From positions 1 to 64,000 of the forward strand of contig JAWKTM010000038.1 of NCBI GenBank assembly GCA_041399085.1: a stretch of DNA of 64,000 nucleotides. The letters are read 5' to 3'. Position 1 is the stretch's first letter, and the number at the start of each line of letters is the position of its first letter. Both the position numbers and the translations under genes were made by a program. The notes beneath the pieces are model-generated. The model was not told the origin of the DNA. It saw only the letters and a list, made by a program, of their open reading frames with translations, and made no database searches. Origin of the DNA: JAWKTM01 sp041399085. Lineage in GTDB: Bacteria > Planctomycetota > Planctomycetia > Pirellulales > Pirellulaceae. Shown piece after piece: positions 39,031 to 48,003 of the stretch.

Positions 39031-40326
39031 TTAGCCCATCTTCCAACCGTCGCGCAGCGTGGCGTCTTTGACCACGATGGGGATGCCGTCGCGGATGTAG
39101 CAGCGGCCTTCGTCGAGGTCGGCTTCCTGCTGGTTCGATTCGTTTGCCACGCGGACGTTGTGGCCGATGCGGACGTTCTTGTCCACGATCGAGCCCTCGA
39201 TCACCGTGCCGCTGCCGATGCCGATCGGCGTGCGGCCCGCCGTGGCGTCGGCGGCCAGTTCGGCGGACGACTCGTACATATCGGCGCCCATGATGACCGA
39301 ATTGCGGATCGTCACGTTCTCGCCGATCACGCACCGCAGGCCGATCACGCTGTTCTCGATCACCGAACCGCGGCCGATGCGGCAGCCGTCGCCGATCAAG
39401 CTGGTCGAGATCGTCGCGCCGTCGATCGCCGCCGGCGGCAGGAACCGGGCTCGCGTGTAGACCGGGGCCTCGGGCGAGACCAACGGGAACGGCGAGTCTT
39501 GGCGGCAGAGGCTGAGGTTCGCTTCGTAGAACGCTCGGATCGTACCGATGTCTTCCCAGTAATCATCGAACAAGTGCAGCATCACGCGGCGCGTGCGGAA
39601 GGCGGCCGGGAACACCTCCTTGCCGAAATCGCGATACGAAGTCTTCCGCAGCACTTCGACCAGGAAATCGCGGTTGAACAAATAGATGCCCATGCTGGCC
39701 ACCAGATCGCGGCCTTGGCTGGGGATGCCGCGCGAGTCGATCCAGGCCGGGTCGGTCTTCACCAGATCCATCTCTTCGTCCGTCTGCGGCTTTTCCAAAA
39801 AGCCCTCGATCCGGCCCGTGTCGTCGAACCGCATGATGCCGAACGCCTTGGCCTGCTCGCGCGTGCAAGGCAGCCCGGCGATGGTGACTTCGGCCTGCGT
39901 GTCCAAGTGCGTCTTCATCATCGAGTTGTAGTCCATGCGATACAGTTGATCGCCGGACAGAATCAACACGTACTTGATCCACGGCTGTTCCAGGTACTTC
40001 AGGTTCTTGCGGACCGCGTCGGCCGTGCCTTCGTACCAGTCGGAGCCGGCGTCCATCGTTTCTTGAGCCGCCAGCAGCTCGACGAAGCCGCCGTTGAATT
40101 GGTCGAAGCGATACGTCTGCCGAACGTGGCGATGCAAGCTGACCGACATGAACTGGGTCAGCACATAGGCGCGGTTGATGCCGCTGTTGATGCAGTTCGA
40201 GAGCGGAATGTCGATCAACCGATACTTGGTGCCCAGCGGCACGGCGGGCTTGGAACGGTAGCCGGTCAACGGAAAGAGCCGTGTTCCTCGGCCGCCGCCG
40301 AGTACCAAAGCGATCACATCACGCAT
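39031..40326 (-). CDS. glgC: Glucose-1-phosphate adenylyltransferase (ADP-glucose pyrophosphorylase)
   Basis: 431 residues, full length. It makes ADP-glucose from ATP and glucose-1-phosphate for glycogen synthesis. Motifs: the nucleotide-binding loop LVLGGGRGTRLFPLT (8-22), SKPAVPLGTKYRLIDIPLSN (25-44), GTADAVRKN (100-108), LSGDQLYRMDY (123-133) and FLEKP (174-178). The C-terminal part is a left-handed beta-helix (IGDGCRIGRGSVIENSVIG). The protein ends MG after IPIVVKDATLRDGWK, as expected for the GlgC group. ATG 40326 is the natural start. No other glycogen genes are adjacent. Confidence 0.97.
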   Translation of the reverse strand: MRDVIALVLGGGRGTRLFPLTGYRSKPAVPLGTKYRLIDIPLSNCINSGINRAYVLTQFMSVSLHRHVRQTYRFDQFNGGFVELLAAQETMDAGSDWYEGTADAVRKNLKYLEQPWIKYVLILSGDQLYRMDYNSMMKTHLDTQAEVTIAGLPCTREQAKAFGIMRFDDTGRIEGFLEKPQTDEEMDLVKTDPAWIDSRGIPSQGRDLVASMGIYLFNRDFLVEVLRKTSYRDFGKEVFPAAFRTRRVMLHLFDDYWEDIGTIRAFYEANLSLCRQDSPFPLVSPEAPVYTRARFLPPAAIDGATISTSLIGDGCRIGRGSVIENSVIGLRCVIGENVTIRNSVIMGADMYESSAELAADATAGRTPIGIGSGTVIEGSIVDKNVRIGHNVRVANESNQQEADLDEGRCYIRDGIPIVVKDATLRDGWKMG

Positions 40327-40559
40327 GGGAGAGCATCTCGAAATAGAAGAGTCGGGCCTGTTTGGGGTGCGGTCATCGGGAACGATAACACGCTGAAACG
40401 GCCGAAACTAGCGGGGACGCAAGATCGTCGTAACCGCGAAATTTCCGCGATTTGCTCTGGTCTTCGGCCTCGCCGGGCGATATCGTCCCGCCGTGCGTGA
40501 CGGGTCGATCGCGGCCCCTTCAGCCTCCATGAATTGCTGGCCCGCCGATTTGAACGCCG

Positions 40560-41269
40560 ATGGAAACGACGCTGCACCGCCAATTGAAGCTGCACTACGC
40601 GCCGGACGTGTCGGCGTGCGAAGTGACGCTGGGCAGCTACCGCATCGACGTGATGGGCGACGGCGAGCTGATCGAGATTCAACACGGCTCGCTGGCGGCG
40701 ATCCGAGATAAGGTGGCCGATCTGCTGGGCCAGCATCGCGTGCGCGTGGTCAAGCCGATCGTGATTCGCAAGCGGCTGGTGAAGTTGCAGCGAAGCGCGC
40801 GGCGTGGTCAAATGGCGGTTGAGCCCGAAGCTGGGAAGCCGGCTGGATCTGTTTCACGAGCTGGGTTTACTTCACGCGTGTGTTTCCGCACGCGAACCTG
40901 ACGCTGGACGTGCCGCTGGTCGACATCGAAGAGTGGCGTTATCCCGGCCACGGCCGCCGTCGTCGCTGGCGGGAGAACGACTTTCAGGTCGAGGACCAAC
41001 GGCTGGAGACGTTGCACGAAACGATCCGCCTGACCGAGCCGGCCGACTTGCTGAAGCTGCTGGACGTGCCGCTACCGGCCGTGTTTCACACGTCGCACTT
41101 GGCCGAGTCGCTGGGCATCTCGCGCTGGATCGCTCAGCGGATTGCTTACACGTTGCGCGAAACCGGAGCGGTCCACCAAGTCGGCAAGCAGGGGAATCTG
41201 CTGTTGTACGAAGCGGCGCGCGACAAGCAGAAGCCGAAGTGCAGACGCGTCGCTCGAAAGGTTGCGTGA
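40560..41269 (+). CDS. Conserved planctomycete protein with nuclease-like N-terminus (DUF8091-like), two frameshifts
   Basis: Begins METTLHRQLKLHYAPDVSAC and then YRIDVMGDGELIEIQHGSLA, which resembles a PD-(D/E)xK core (D...E-I-Q). The frame runs on as VVKWRLSPKLGSRLDLFHEL after a shift near 40800, and as FPHANLTLDVPLVDIEEWRY after another near 40870. It ends with a winged-helix-like section (AESLGISRWIAQRIAYTLRE). Full product about 236 residues. The family is widespread in planctomycetes without known function; DNA or RNA processing is inferred from the fold resemblance only. Confidence 0.75.
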
Positions 41270-41282
41270 TGGCAACGGTCAC

Positions 41283-41370
41283 CATAGTCGCCTTTCGCTC
41301 CGCGAAAGTAGCGTCGCGCTGTTGCACCGCAATCGGTTTCCTATCGCGGAGCGAAACGCGACGATCGGCA
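41283..41370. repeat. Inverted TTTCGCTCCGCGAAA-type repeats
   Basis: CGCCTTTCGCTCCGCGAAAG TAGCG and GCGGAGCGAAACGCG, in opposite orientation around TTGCACCGCAATCGG, lie between the DUF8091-like gene and the Wzz-like gene. The rest of this ~200-bp gap shows no gene. Confidence 0.55.
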
Positions 41371-41478
41371 GGATTCGCCTAATCGTTACGATCGCGCTCA
41401 AGTGAATAACCGGACGCGGACGATAAAGCTGCCTAGCGGTGCGCACCGTTTTCTCGACGCTTTTTCGAGCTTTCACTC

Positions 41479-42777
41479 ATGCCAGCCAACCCTTCCGCCG
41501 ACAATCCGCGTCGCTCGTTGCTGGACGCCCTCGGTTTGGCATCGCCGGTCACTTACGTGTTCGTGGTCACCGGGCTCAGCGTGTTCTTGCTCGGGCTGCT
41601 CGCAATCCGCACGCCGGTGTCGGGCGTGGTCGTGCAAGCTCAATTGGCTCGCCGCGTGATCGCCAGCGACGGGCGCGAAACGCCGCCGCAAGCCGACGCT
41701 CGCACGATCGAAGCGATGCTGCTCGACGGCGACGCGTTGCGGCAAGCGGTCCATGAAGCGGGACTGGTCGAACCGGAATTGGCCGATGTCACATCGTTGA
41801 ACGAAGCGGTCGAAGCGGCTCGCGAGCAAACAGTGATCACCGTGACGCCGACGTCGTCGACCGATGTCCGCGTGAAGCTGGAATACTACGGCCACGAGCC
41901 AGGCAGTTCGCGTCGGCTGGTCGACGCCGTCTGCCGACAGTTCGTGGAAGCGGCCGCGATCAAGGCGGCCGAACAACCGAAACGCAACACTCCGGCCGAT
42001 CGGGCCGATCGCTGGCGAGTCCGCGAGGCTCGGCATTACGAACGCAAGTCGCTTCAGCAGCTCGACAACTTCATGGACGACTTCTTCCGCGACGCAACTC
42101 AAGGTTTGCAGCCCTCGGTCGCCGCTAGTTCCGCGAAACGCGAAGAGCCGAATCCCGAATTCGCCACGCGCAAGCGGCATTTGGAGCAGCTTCGTGCCGA
42201 TCGAGCCCGATTGGCGGCTAAGCTGACGGCGAACCATCCGCAGCTTCAAGAGCTGGATGCGGAGGTCCAACTCGCCGAAGACCGGCTGCTGGAGACGCCC
42301 GAGTTCTTGGCGATCGCGGACGAACCGGACGCAGTTGACACATCGACCAATGCCACGATTGGCGACGCCACAATTCCCGGCGAGCAACTGCTGTCCGCGG
42401 CCGAAACGTTTCGCCGTCTTCGCGCCGAGCACGAGCAGACCGTGATCGCCCGAACCGAAGCCGAAGACAGCGCCGCCGAGATCGAAGCGAATCTGGCCGA
42501 CAAGCCGCCGGTGACTACCGTCTGGCTGATGCAACCGGCACAAGTCACCGGGCAACTTGGCGGCGGGATGCCGGCTGGCCGCATGCTGTTGTTAGCCGTT
42601 TTCAGTTTGGCCGCGGCCACGATCGTCGCCTCGCTGACGCGTCGCTGGTCGGTTTCCAGCGCTTTCCAAAGCCCCGCCGAAGCCGAGCAAATCTTGGCTT
42701 TACCTATCGTGGCCGATCTGACCGAAGAAAAAGAATCCAACTTGTCCGGCCAGCCGCGTCGCCGCCGACGCGCGTAA
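41479..42777 (+). CDS. Exopolysaccharide chain-length determinant-like protein (Wzz/GumC type)
   Basis: 432 residues. N-terminal helix at ~24-46 (TYVFVVTGLSVFLLGLLAIR), a large extracytoplasmic part with coiled coil (EFATRKRHLEQLRADRARLA to NHPQLQELDAEVQLAEDRLL), and a second helix at ~362-380 (MLLLAVFSLAAATIVASL). This two-helix, coiled-coil layout is that of polysaccharide co-polymerases. It heads a run of four same-strand genes (ATPase, pseudo-BY-kinase, epimerase), which is typical for exopolysaccharide export. Tail basic (SGQPRRRRRA). Confidence 0.85.
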   Translation: MPANPSADNPRRSLLDALGLASPVTYVFVVTGLSVFLLGLLAIRTPVSGVVVQAQLARRVIASDGRETPPQADARTIEAMLLDGDALRQAVHEAGLVEPELADVTSLNEAVEAAREQTVITVTPTSSTDVRVKLEYYGHEPGSSRRLVDAVCRQFVEAAAIKAAEQPKRNTPADRADRWRVREARHYERKSLQQLDNFMDDFFRDATQGLQPSVAASSAKREEPNPEFATRKRHLEQLRADRARLAAKLTANHPQLQELDAEVQLAEDRLLETPEFLAIADEPDAVDTSTNATIGDATIPGEQLLSAAETFRRLRAEHEQTVIARTEAEDSAAEIEANLADKPPVTTVWLMQPAQVTGQLGGGMPAGRMLLLAVFSLAAATIVASLTRRWSVSSAFQSPAEAEQILALPIVADLTEEKESNLSGQPRRRRRA

Positions 42778-42882
42778 TCGCCTCCCATCCACTGACTCAC
42801 AACCTGGAACGCTTACGACTCGATGCCGAATCAACACCCACCGAGAATCGCGACGCCCCAGACTCACGTTAGGAAAATAGCC

Positions 42883-44940
42883 ATGTTCGAATCGTTCTTC
42901 GGATTCACCGCTCGACCGTTCGCCGCGGCGCCACAAGCCGATCGCTATTTTGCCGCCGAGTCGATCGAACACGCTCGCCAGACTTTGGCTCGCGCGATCG
43001 AACGAGCCGAGGGCCCGGCGATGGTGGTCGGACCGGCCGGCACGGGCAAGACGCTGCTGTGCCAAGTGTTGGCCGAGCAGTTCGCCGACTCGTTTCGCGT
43101 GGCGACGCTGTCGGGCGCTCGGCTGTGTACGCGGCGAGCTCTGCTGCAAAACATCCTGTTCGAGCTGGGCTTGCCGTATCGCGACATGGAAGAGGGCGAG
43201 TTGCGGCTGTCGTTGATGGATCATCTCGAAGGCGGTTCGCGTCATCGCACGCTGCTGTTGATCGTGGACGAAGCTCACACGCTGCCGATGCGGTTGCTGG
43301 AGGAACTCCGGCTGCTTACCAATCTGATTCACGACGGTCAGCCGCGCGTGCGTTTGCTATTGGCAGGTGGCCCGGCGTTGGAAGAGCATTTCGCGAATCC
43401 GAAGCTGGAGTCGTTCAACCAGCGGTTGGCGGCCCGTTGCTACTTGCATTCGTTCTCGCGCGACGAGTCGTTCCGATATGTCCGTTGGCAGATTGATTCG
43501 GCCGGCGCGAATTCAGGAGCGCTGGTTCGCGACGATGCGTTGCAGGCGGCCTACACGGCGAGCGACGGCATTCCTCGGCTGCTGAATCAAGTGTTCGATC
43601 ACGCGTTATTCTTGGCCGCGGCCGGCGGGCATCGGGCAATCGACGGCGAAGCGATCCAAGAAGCTTGGGCCGATCTACAGCAACTTCCCACGCCCTGGTC
43701 CGTGCAAACTCCATCGGCATCAGGCGGCGTAATCGAGTTCGGCGAACTGGACGACGATGCCGCCAGCTTGGTCCTTTCCGACGCGGAATTGGACGACGCG
43801 CCCCTGGACGAAGTCGCCACGATCCCGCACTTGCGAATCGCGAAGCCCGATGAACCGGTGCGAAGTGAGCCCGCGCGAAGTGAACCCGCGCGACACGAGC
43901 CAATGATCGTCAGCGAAGTCCCGCGACCAGTGGCCAAGGCCTCGACGCCGATGGCGAAATCGACGCCTGCCGCGGAGAAGTCAGCCTCGACCGAGACGAT
44001 CGGCGTCACTCGATACGCACCGCCGGTTACTCATCCCGAGGTCGAAGTCACGTTCCACGATCCGATCGATCCGTTCGGCGATTTCTTCGCGGAGGAAGAG
44101 GTCGTCGTGGATCACTACGCGTCGCTAGAAGCACGCAAGAACAAACCGAAAGTCGTCCGCTCCTACGACACGTGGAACGCGCCGCTCGGCGAAACCGCCG
44201 CCGGACAAGGATTGGTCCCCTTTGTCGAACGGACTCAACCCGAACCAGCGCAGCACCCCAAAGTCGCGGCGACTAGCGACGAAGACGTGGAAATGGTTGA
44301 GCCGCACGAACCTGCGGCGCAAAGCGTACCGACGCCTGAGCCCTTGTCTCCACCGACAACCCCATCGAAACCACCGTCGCCCGCGAAGTCCGCATCGCAG
44401 CCATCGTGGGGCGAGCCGGATTGGTCCGACGCCGCGGCGTTCGATTCCGCGCCATTGGTCGTGCATTCCGATTTCACGGACTTGCCCTGGTCGGAACCGT
44501 TATCAGCCTTCGCCTGCGACAACCTTCCGGCGGAACTGGCCGCCGAATCCGTCGACGAACCGGAGTTTGCCGAAAGCGGCGAGCCCGATGTCGCTCTGCC
44601 CGAGCCGCAATTTGCCGCCGCTGCCAGCGAAGATGACGACGCGAACGAAGGCCTGAGCGAAGAGCAGCTTGACGCCCTCGTCGCCTCGGTCTCCGAAAAA
44701 TCCGAAGCGACGGCAGGCAAAGTGGGCGGCGTGGCCTCGCAACTCCATCGACTCCGCTCGACAAGCTCACGGCGACAAGGCCGATCGTCGGTCGCCGCAC
44801 GCGAAGGCCAATCGCGAGACGACCGCGACATGGTCGTGGTAGCCGAACGAGAAGCGGCCGCTCGGCGTTTGGATCAGGCAATCGAAAAGGCCAGCAAGCA
44901 AAACTACCGCCAACTGTTCGCGAAACTGCGAAATGGTTAG
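42883..44940 (+). CDS. ExeA-like AAA ATPase with long acidic C-terminal extension
   Basis: Start taken at ATG 42883 (MFESFFGFTARPFAAAPQAD, the normal ExeA beginning) rather than 42823. 685 residues. The AAA module (~1-270) has Walker A VGPAGTGKTLLC, Walker B LLLIVDEAHTLP and the sensor/arginine region FNQRLAARCYLH. The remaining ~400 residues are acidic, Pro/Ser-rich and apparently disordered, ending in a basic helix (AARRLDQAIEKASKQNYRQL). In planctomycetes and other bacteria such ATPases accompany exopolysaccharide or secretion genes, here directly after a Wzz-like gene and 24 bp before a BY-kinase-like gene. Confidence 0.88.
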   Translation: MFESFFGFTARPFAAAPQADRYFAAESIEHARQTLARAIERAEGPAMVVGPAGTGKTLLCQVLAEQFADSFRVATLSGARLCTRRALLQNILFELGLPYRDMEEGELRLSLMDHLEGGSRHRTLLLIVDEAHTLPMRLLEELRLLTNLIHDGQPRVRLLLAGGPALEEHFANPKLESFNQRLAARCYLHSFSRDESFRYVRWQIDSAGANSGALVRDDALQAAYTASDGIPRLLNQVFDHALFLAAAGGHRAIDGEAIQEAWADLQQLPTPWSVQTPSASGGVIEFGELDDDAASLVLSDAELDDAPLDEVATIPHLRIAKPDEPVRSEPARSEPARHEPMIVSEVPRPVAKASTPMAKSTPAAEKSASTETIGVTRYAPPVTHPEVEVTFHDPIDPFGDFFAEEEVVVDHYASLEARKNKPKVVRSYDTWNAPLGETAAGQGLVPFVERTQPEPAQHPKVAATSDEDVEMVEPHEPAAQSVPTPEPLSPPTTPSKPPSPAKSASQPSWGEPDWSDAAAFDSAPLVVHSDFTDLPWSEPLSAFACDNLPAELAAESVDEPEFAESGEPDVALPEPQFAAAASEDDDANEGLSEEQLDALVASVSEKSEATAGKVGGVASQLHRLRSTSSRRQGRSSVAAREGQSRDDRDMVVVAEREAAARRLDQAIEKASKQNYRQLFAKLRNG

Positions 44941-44964
44941 CCTCCGCCGCCGAGGATCGTTGCC

Positions 44965-45729
44965 ATGTCGTCTTCGTTAGCCGCTCAAGCCGCCGAGCCG
45001 TTCGCGGACCCTACGCAAACCGCTGCGGGAGTCGATGCGCCGCGCCGCCGTGGCGAACCGAGCCCGATTGTGCCGGGAGGCGTCGAATCGGAATTCGTGC
45101 GGAAAGCGGCCCGCAGCTTGGGCGAACCCGGTTTGGCACAAAAGTACGTGCAGTTCGCGGCGTACATCACAAAGAATTTTCCCGACGGCGCGAGTCTCGG
45201 TCTGATCGGCATCGCCGCGAACAGCCAATCTCACTTGGCGCTCAGCGATGTGGTAGCTCGTTTAGGCATCGCGCTGGCTTCGCGTGGCGACGCGGAGACT
45301 TTAATTATCGACGCCAATCTCACATCCGCATCGTTGACCGAGCGAATCGGCATCGGGCCGCGAGGCGGTTTGACCGAAGCTCTTAACCTTGGCAAGACCT
45401 ACCACGAACATGTAACGAAGCTGGCTTTCGACGGGCTATCGGTCATGACGATCGGTCGCGGCGTGTTGACCAGTTTTGAAGGCGTGGAATCCGGGTTGGC
45501 TTCGTTAATGGAAACCATGCGCCGCCGTTATCGTTACCTGCTATTCGATTTGGGAGCGGCCGCGGATACCATGACGCGCCTCGCTTCGCATGTGCTAGAC
45601 GGCGTCTATGTGGGAATCGACATGCAGTCGACCGACAAGCTGGCGGCGGCCGTCTCTGTCGAAGAGCTGAAAACGGCCGGCGCGAAGGTGCTCGGCGGCA
45701 TTATCTGCGGCCAACCAGACGCTCGTTAG
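44965..45729 (+). CDS. CpsD/BY-kinase-like protein with degenerate Walker A
   Basis: 254 residues with the layout of a bacterial tyrosine kinase/MinD-ParA-type P-loop protein: ASLGLIGIAANSQSHLALSD then VVARLGIALASRG, Walker A'-like LIIDANLTSASL, GGLTEALN, and Walker B-like YRYLLFDLGAA. The P-loop position reads A-N-S-Q-S-H-L instead of G-x-G-K-S/T, so the catalytic Lys is missing. The usual C-terminal Tyr cluster is also absent. It may be a regulatory pseudokinase for the preceding Wzz-like protein. Same strand and tightly spaced with the ATPase gene; complete at both ends. Confidence 0.82.
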   Translation: MSSSLAAQAAEPFADPTQTAAGVDAPRRRGEPSPIVPGGVESEFVRKAARSLGEPGLAQKYVQFAAYITKNFPDGASLGLIGIAANSQSHLALSDVVARLGIALASRGDAETLIIDANLTSASLTERIGIGPRGGLTEALNLGKTYHEHVTKLAFDGLSVMTIGRGVLTSFEGVESGLASLMETMRRRYRYLLFDLGAAADTMTRLASHVLDGVYVGIDMQSTDKLAAAVSVEELKTAGAKVLGGIICGQPDAR

Positions 45730-45806
45730 AAACCGCGTGTCGTAAGGCACGGATCGTCCCCGTCTCAATTTAATCCACACACAGCGATCTCATACTATAC
45801 AACATC

Positions 45807-46748
45807 ATGGCTAATTATCTCGTCACCGGCGGTTGTGGTTTCATAGGCTCTCACATCGCGGAAGCATTGGTAGGTCGCGGCCAGTCCGTGCGAATCGTTG
45901 ACAACCTAAGTACCGGCAATCAAGCGAATGTATCCGAATTCGCGGATCGCGTGGATTTGAGGATCGGCGATATCGCGGACGGCGATTTCATGCGCGAAGC
46001 TGTTCAGGGCATCGACATAATCTTCCATCAAGCCGCTTTGGCTTCGGTTCCACGCAGCGTCGAAAGACCGCTCGACACGCACGCGGCCTGTGTGACCGGG
46101 ACCGTGACCCTGCTCGATGCCGCTCGTCGCGCGGGTGTCCGACGAGTGGTCTACGCGGCGTCGAGTAGCGCTTATGGCGATCTCGAAGCGTCCTCCAAGC
46201 GTGAGACCGACTTGCCTGGTCCGCTGTCGCCATATGCGGCCGCCAAATTGGCCGCGGAATATTATTGCCACGCCTTCTACCGGACTTATGGCCTTGAGAC
46301 CGTGGCGATACGTTATTTCAATGTGTTCGGTCCACGACAAGATCCTGACAGCCCTTATTCGGCGGTGATTCCCATCTTCATTTCAAAAATGCTGGCAGGT
46401 GTTCGCCCGGTCATTTATGGCGATGGATATCAGTCTCGCGATTTCACGTTCGTAGCTAATGTGGTGCATGGGAATTTATTAGCGTCCGAGGCAAAAGACG
46501 CGCCGGGCCGCACGATCAATGTCGCCAACGGGCATTCCGTTACCTTGCGAAAGCTCGTTTCGGCGTTGAACGAACGACTTGGCACTAACATCGAACCGGA
46601 ATATGCTCCGCCCCGAGTCGGCGATGTCAAGGAAAGCATGGCCGACATCACACTCGCGCGCCGCGTGCTCGACTACGAACCGCAAGTGTACTTTGATGAA
46701 GGCCTGGACCGATCGATCGCCTATTATCGAAGCCTGATTGAGGCGTAG
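45807..46748 (+). CDS. NAD-dependent nucleotide-sugar epimerase/dehydratase (extended SDR)
   Basis: 313 residues, full length. Rossmann motif YLVTGGCGFIGSHIAEALV (4-22), TGNQANV loop, ASSSAYG, and catalytic Tyr-Lys in SPYAAAKLAAEYY. The substrate-binding part YFNVFGPRQDPDSPYSAVIP resembles UDP-GlcNAc or UDP-glucose 4-epimerases (WbpP/GalE type). Product likely feeds the exopolysaccharide made by the upstream genes. The substrate cannot be fixed from sequence. Confidence 0.93.
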   Translation: MANYLVTGGCGFIGSHIAEALVGRGQSVRIVDNLSTGNQANVSEFADRVDLRIGDIADGDFMREAVQGIDIIFHQAALASVPRSVERPLDTHAACVTGTVTLLDAARRAGVRRVVYAASSSAYGDLEASSKRETDLPGPLSPYAAAKLAAEYYCHAFYRTYGLETVAIRYFNVFGPRQDPDSPYSAVIPIFISKMLAGVRPVIYGDGYQSRDFTFVANVVHGNLLASEAKDAPGRTINVANGHSVTLRKLVSALNERLGTNIEPEYAPPRVGDVKESMADITLARRVLDYEPQVYFDEGLDRSIAYYRSLIEA

Positions 46749-46782
46749 ATTGAATTAATACAGGACTTGCTTGGCGTTACTC

Positions 46783-47764
46783 ATGCCCTTTCCACAGTTC
46801 GATCCCACGCGACTCATCATTCGGCCACTCGACGAGCGGCAGCACGATCTGTCCATCGAACGGCATTTGCCGCTAGACGAATTACCGACGGAATTGGAAC
46901 CGGCGGCGATGCGAGACTTGGCCATCCTGGGCGAAAGGTTGGTTCAAGCTCGTCAGCGAGGCGCTTCGGTACTGCTGCTGATGGGCGCTCACGTAATTCG
47001 CGCCGGTGTGGCTCGGCAGTTGATCGACTTGATGCAACGCGGGTTGATTACTCACATTGGCATGAACGGCGCCGGGCCGATTCACGATTATGAGCTTTCC
47101 CGGATCGGCGCCACCTGTGAGAGTGTGGCTCGCTATATTCGCAGCGGTGAATTCGGTTTGTGGCGAGAAACGGGCGAGATCAACGATATCGTACGGCGAG
47201 GCGCTGCTGCTGGGATGGGGCTGGGCGAATCCGTGGGACGCGCCATTCTCGACAGTGATTTTCCGTACAAAGAGCTCAGTGTCTTGGCGGCTGGCGTGCG
47301 TTTGAACGTTCCCGTAACGGCGCATATTGGCATTGGCTATGACATTATTCACGAACATCCGAACTTCGATCCGGCCGCTTTTGGCACGGCCAGCTATCGC
47401 GACTTTCTCACGGTTTGCGATACGGTCGAGCGATTGGAAGGCGGCGTGTTCTTATGCTTTGGTTCCGCCGTCATGGGACCCGAGGTGTATTTGAAAGCCC
47501 TTTCGATGGCTCGCAACGTCGCTCACCAGGAGGGACCGGCGCATCGCAAATTTTACAACAGCAGCCTTCGACCTCATTCGTATCGACGGCGAGTGGAATC
47601 AAGAAGCTCCGAAATCGAATCCCCAGTATTACTATCGCCCTTGGAAAACCATTCTGGTCCGAACCGTGGCCGATGGCGGGGAGAGCTTTTACGTATGCGG
47701 CGATCATCGGCAAACGCTGCCGCATCTACGAGCCGCGGCGTTGCGCTGCGCGGGCGAAGTTTAG
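46783..47764 (+). CDS. Deoxyhypusine synthase-like family protein (one frameshift)
   Basis: Start at ATG 46783 (MPFPQFDPTRLIIRPLDERQ). The core VLLLMGAHVIRAGVARQLID and HIGMNGAGPIHDYELSRIG, with FGLWRETG and VTAHIGIGYDIIHEHPNFD, matches a planctomycete family that seems distantly related to deoxyhypusine synthase (NAD-binding, Lys/spermidine chemistry); this assignment is moderate. The encoded frame after ~47545 is nonsense. One base over it continues as FTTAAFDLIRIDGEWNQEAP and PQYYYRPWKTILVRTV, with the stop at 47762-47764. Full product about 327 residues. It follows the epimerase by 34 bp, so it is probably in the same transcript. Confidence 0.7.
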
Positions 47765-47864
47765 ACCCCGTAGAGCGCCGCGAAACCGGATGGATCGCGC
47801 CTACCGCTTCGAGCGATTCGGCAGCCCAATGCGATAGCCTAGACGGGTCCTTCGGCCGTCCGCG

Positions 47865-47896
47865 GCTTGCTCAGTATACACTGCGTGTATAATCGG
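47865..47896 (+). promoter_or_regulatory. Palindromic operator-like site overlapping a -10 box
   Basis: TATACACTGCGTGTATA at 47875-47891 is a perfect 7+3+7 palindrome. Its right arm runs into TATAAT, and TTGCTC lies 15 bp upstream of it, a plausible -35 with short spacing. It is about 110 bp upstream of the hydroxyproline epimerase start. TetR/GntR-type repressors bind such sites; no regulator gene is in the window nearby. Confidence 0.55.
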
Positions 47897-48003
47897 ACCG
47901 CGATCGCGACGCGGTGTCCGCCGGGTACGATGCGTTCGGCAAGCCGTACCGCATTCCCTCAATCGACCCCCCTCGATCTTCGATGATAGGGAGGAGTTGT
48001 TTG

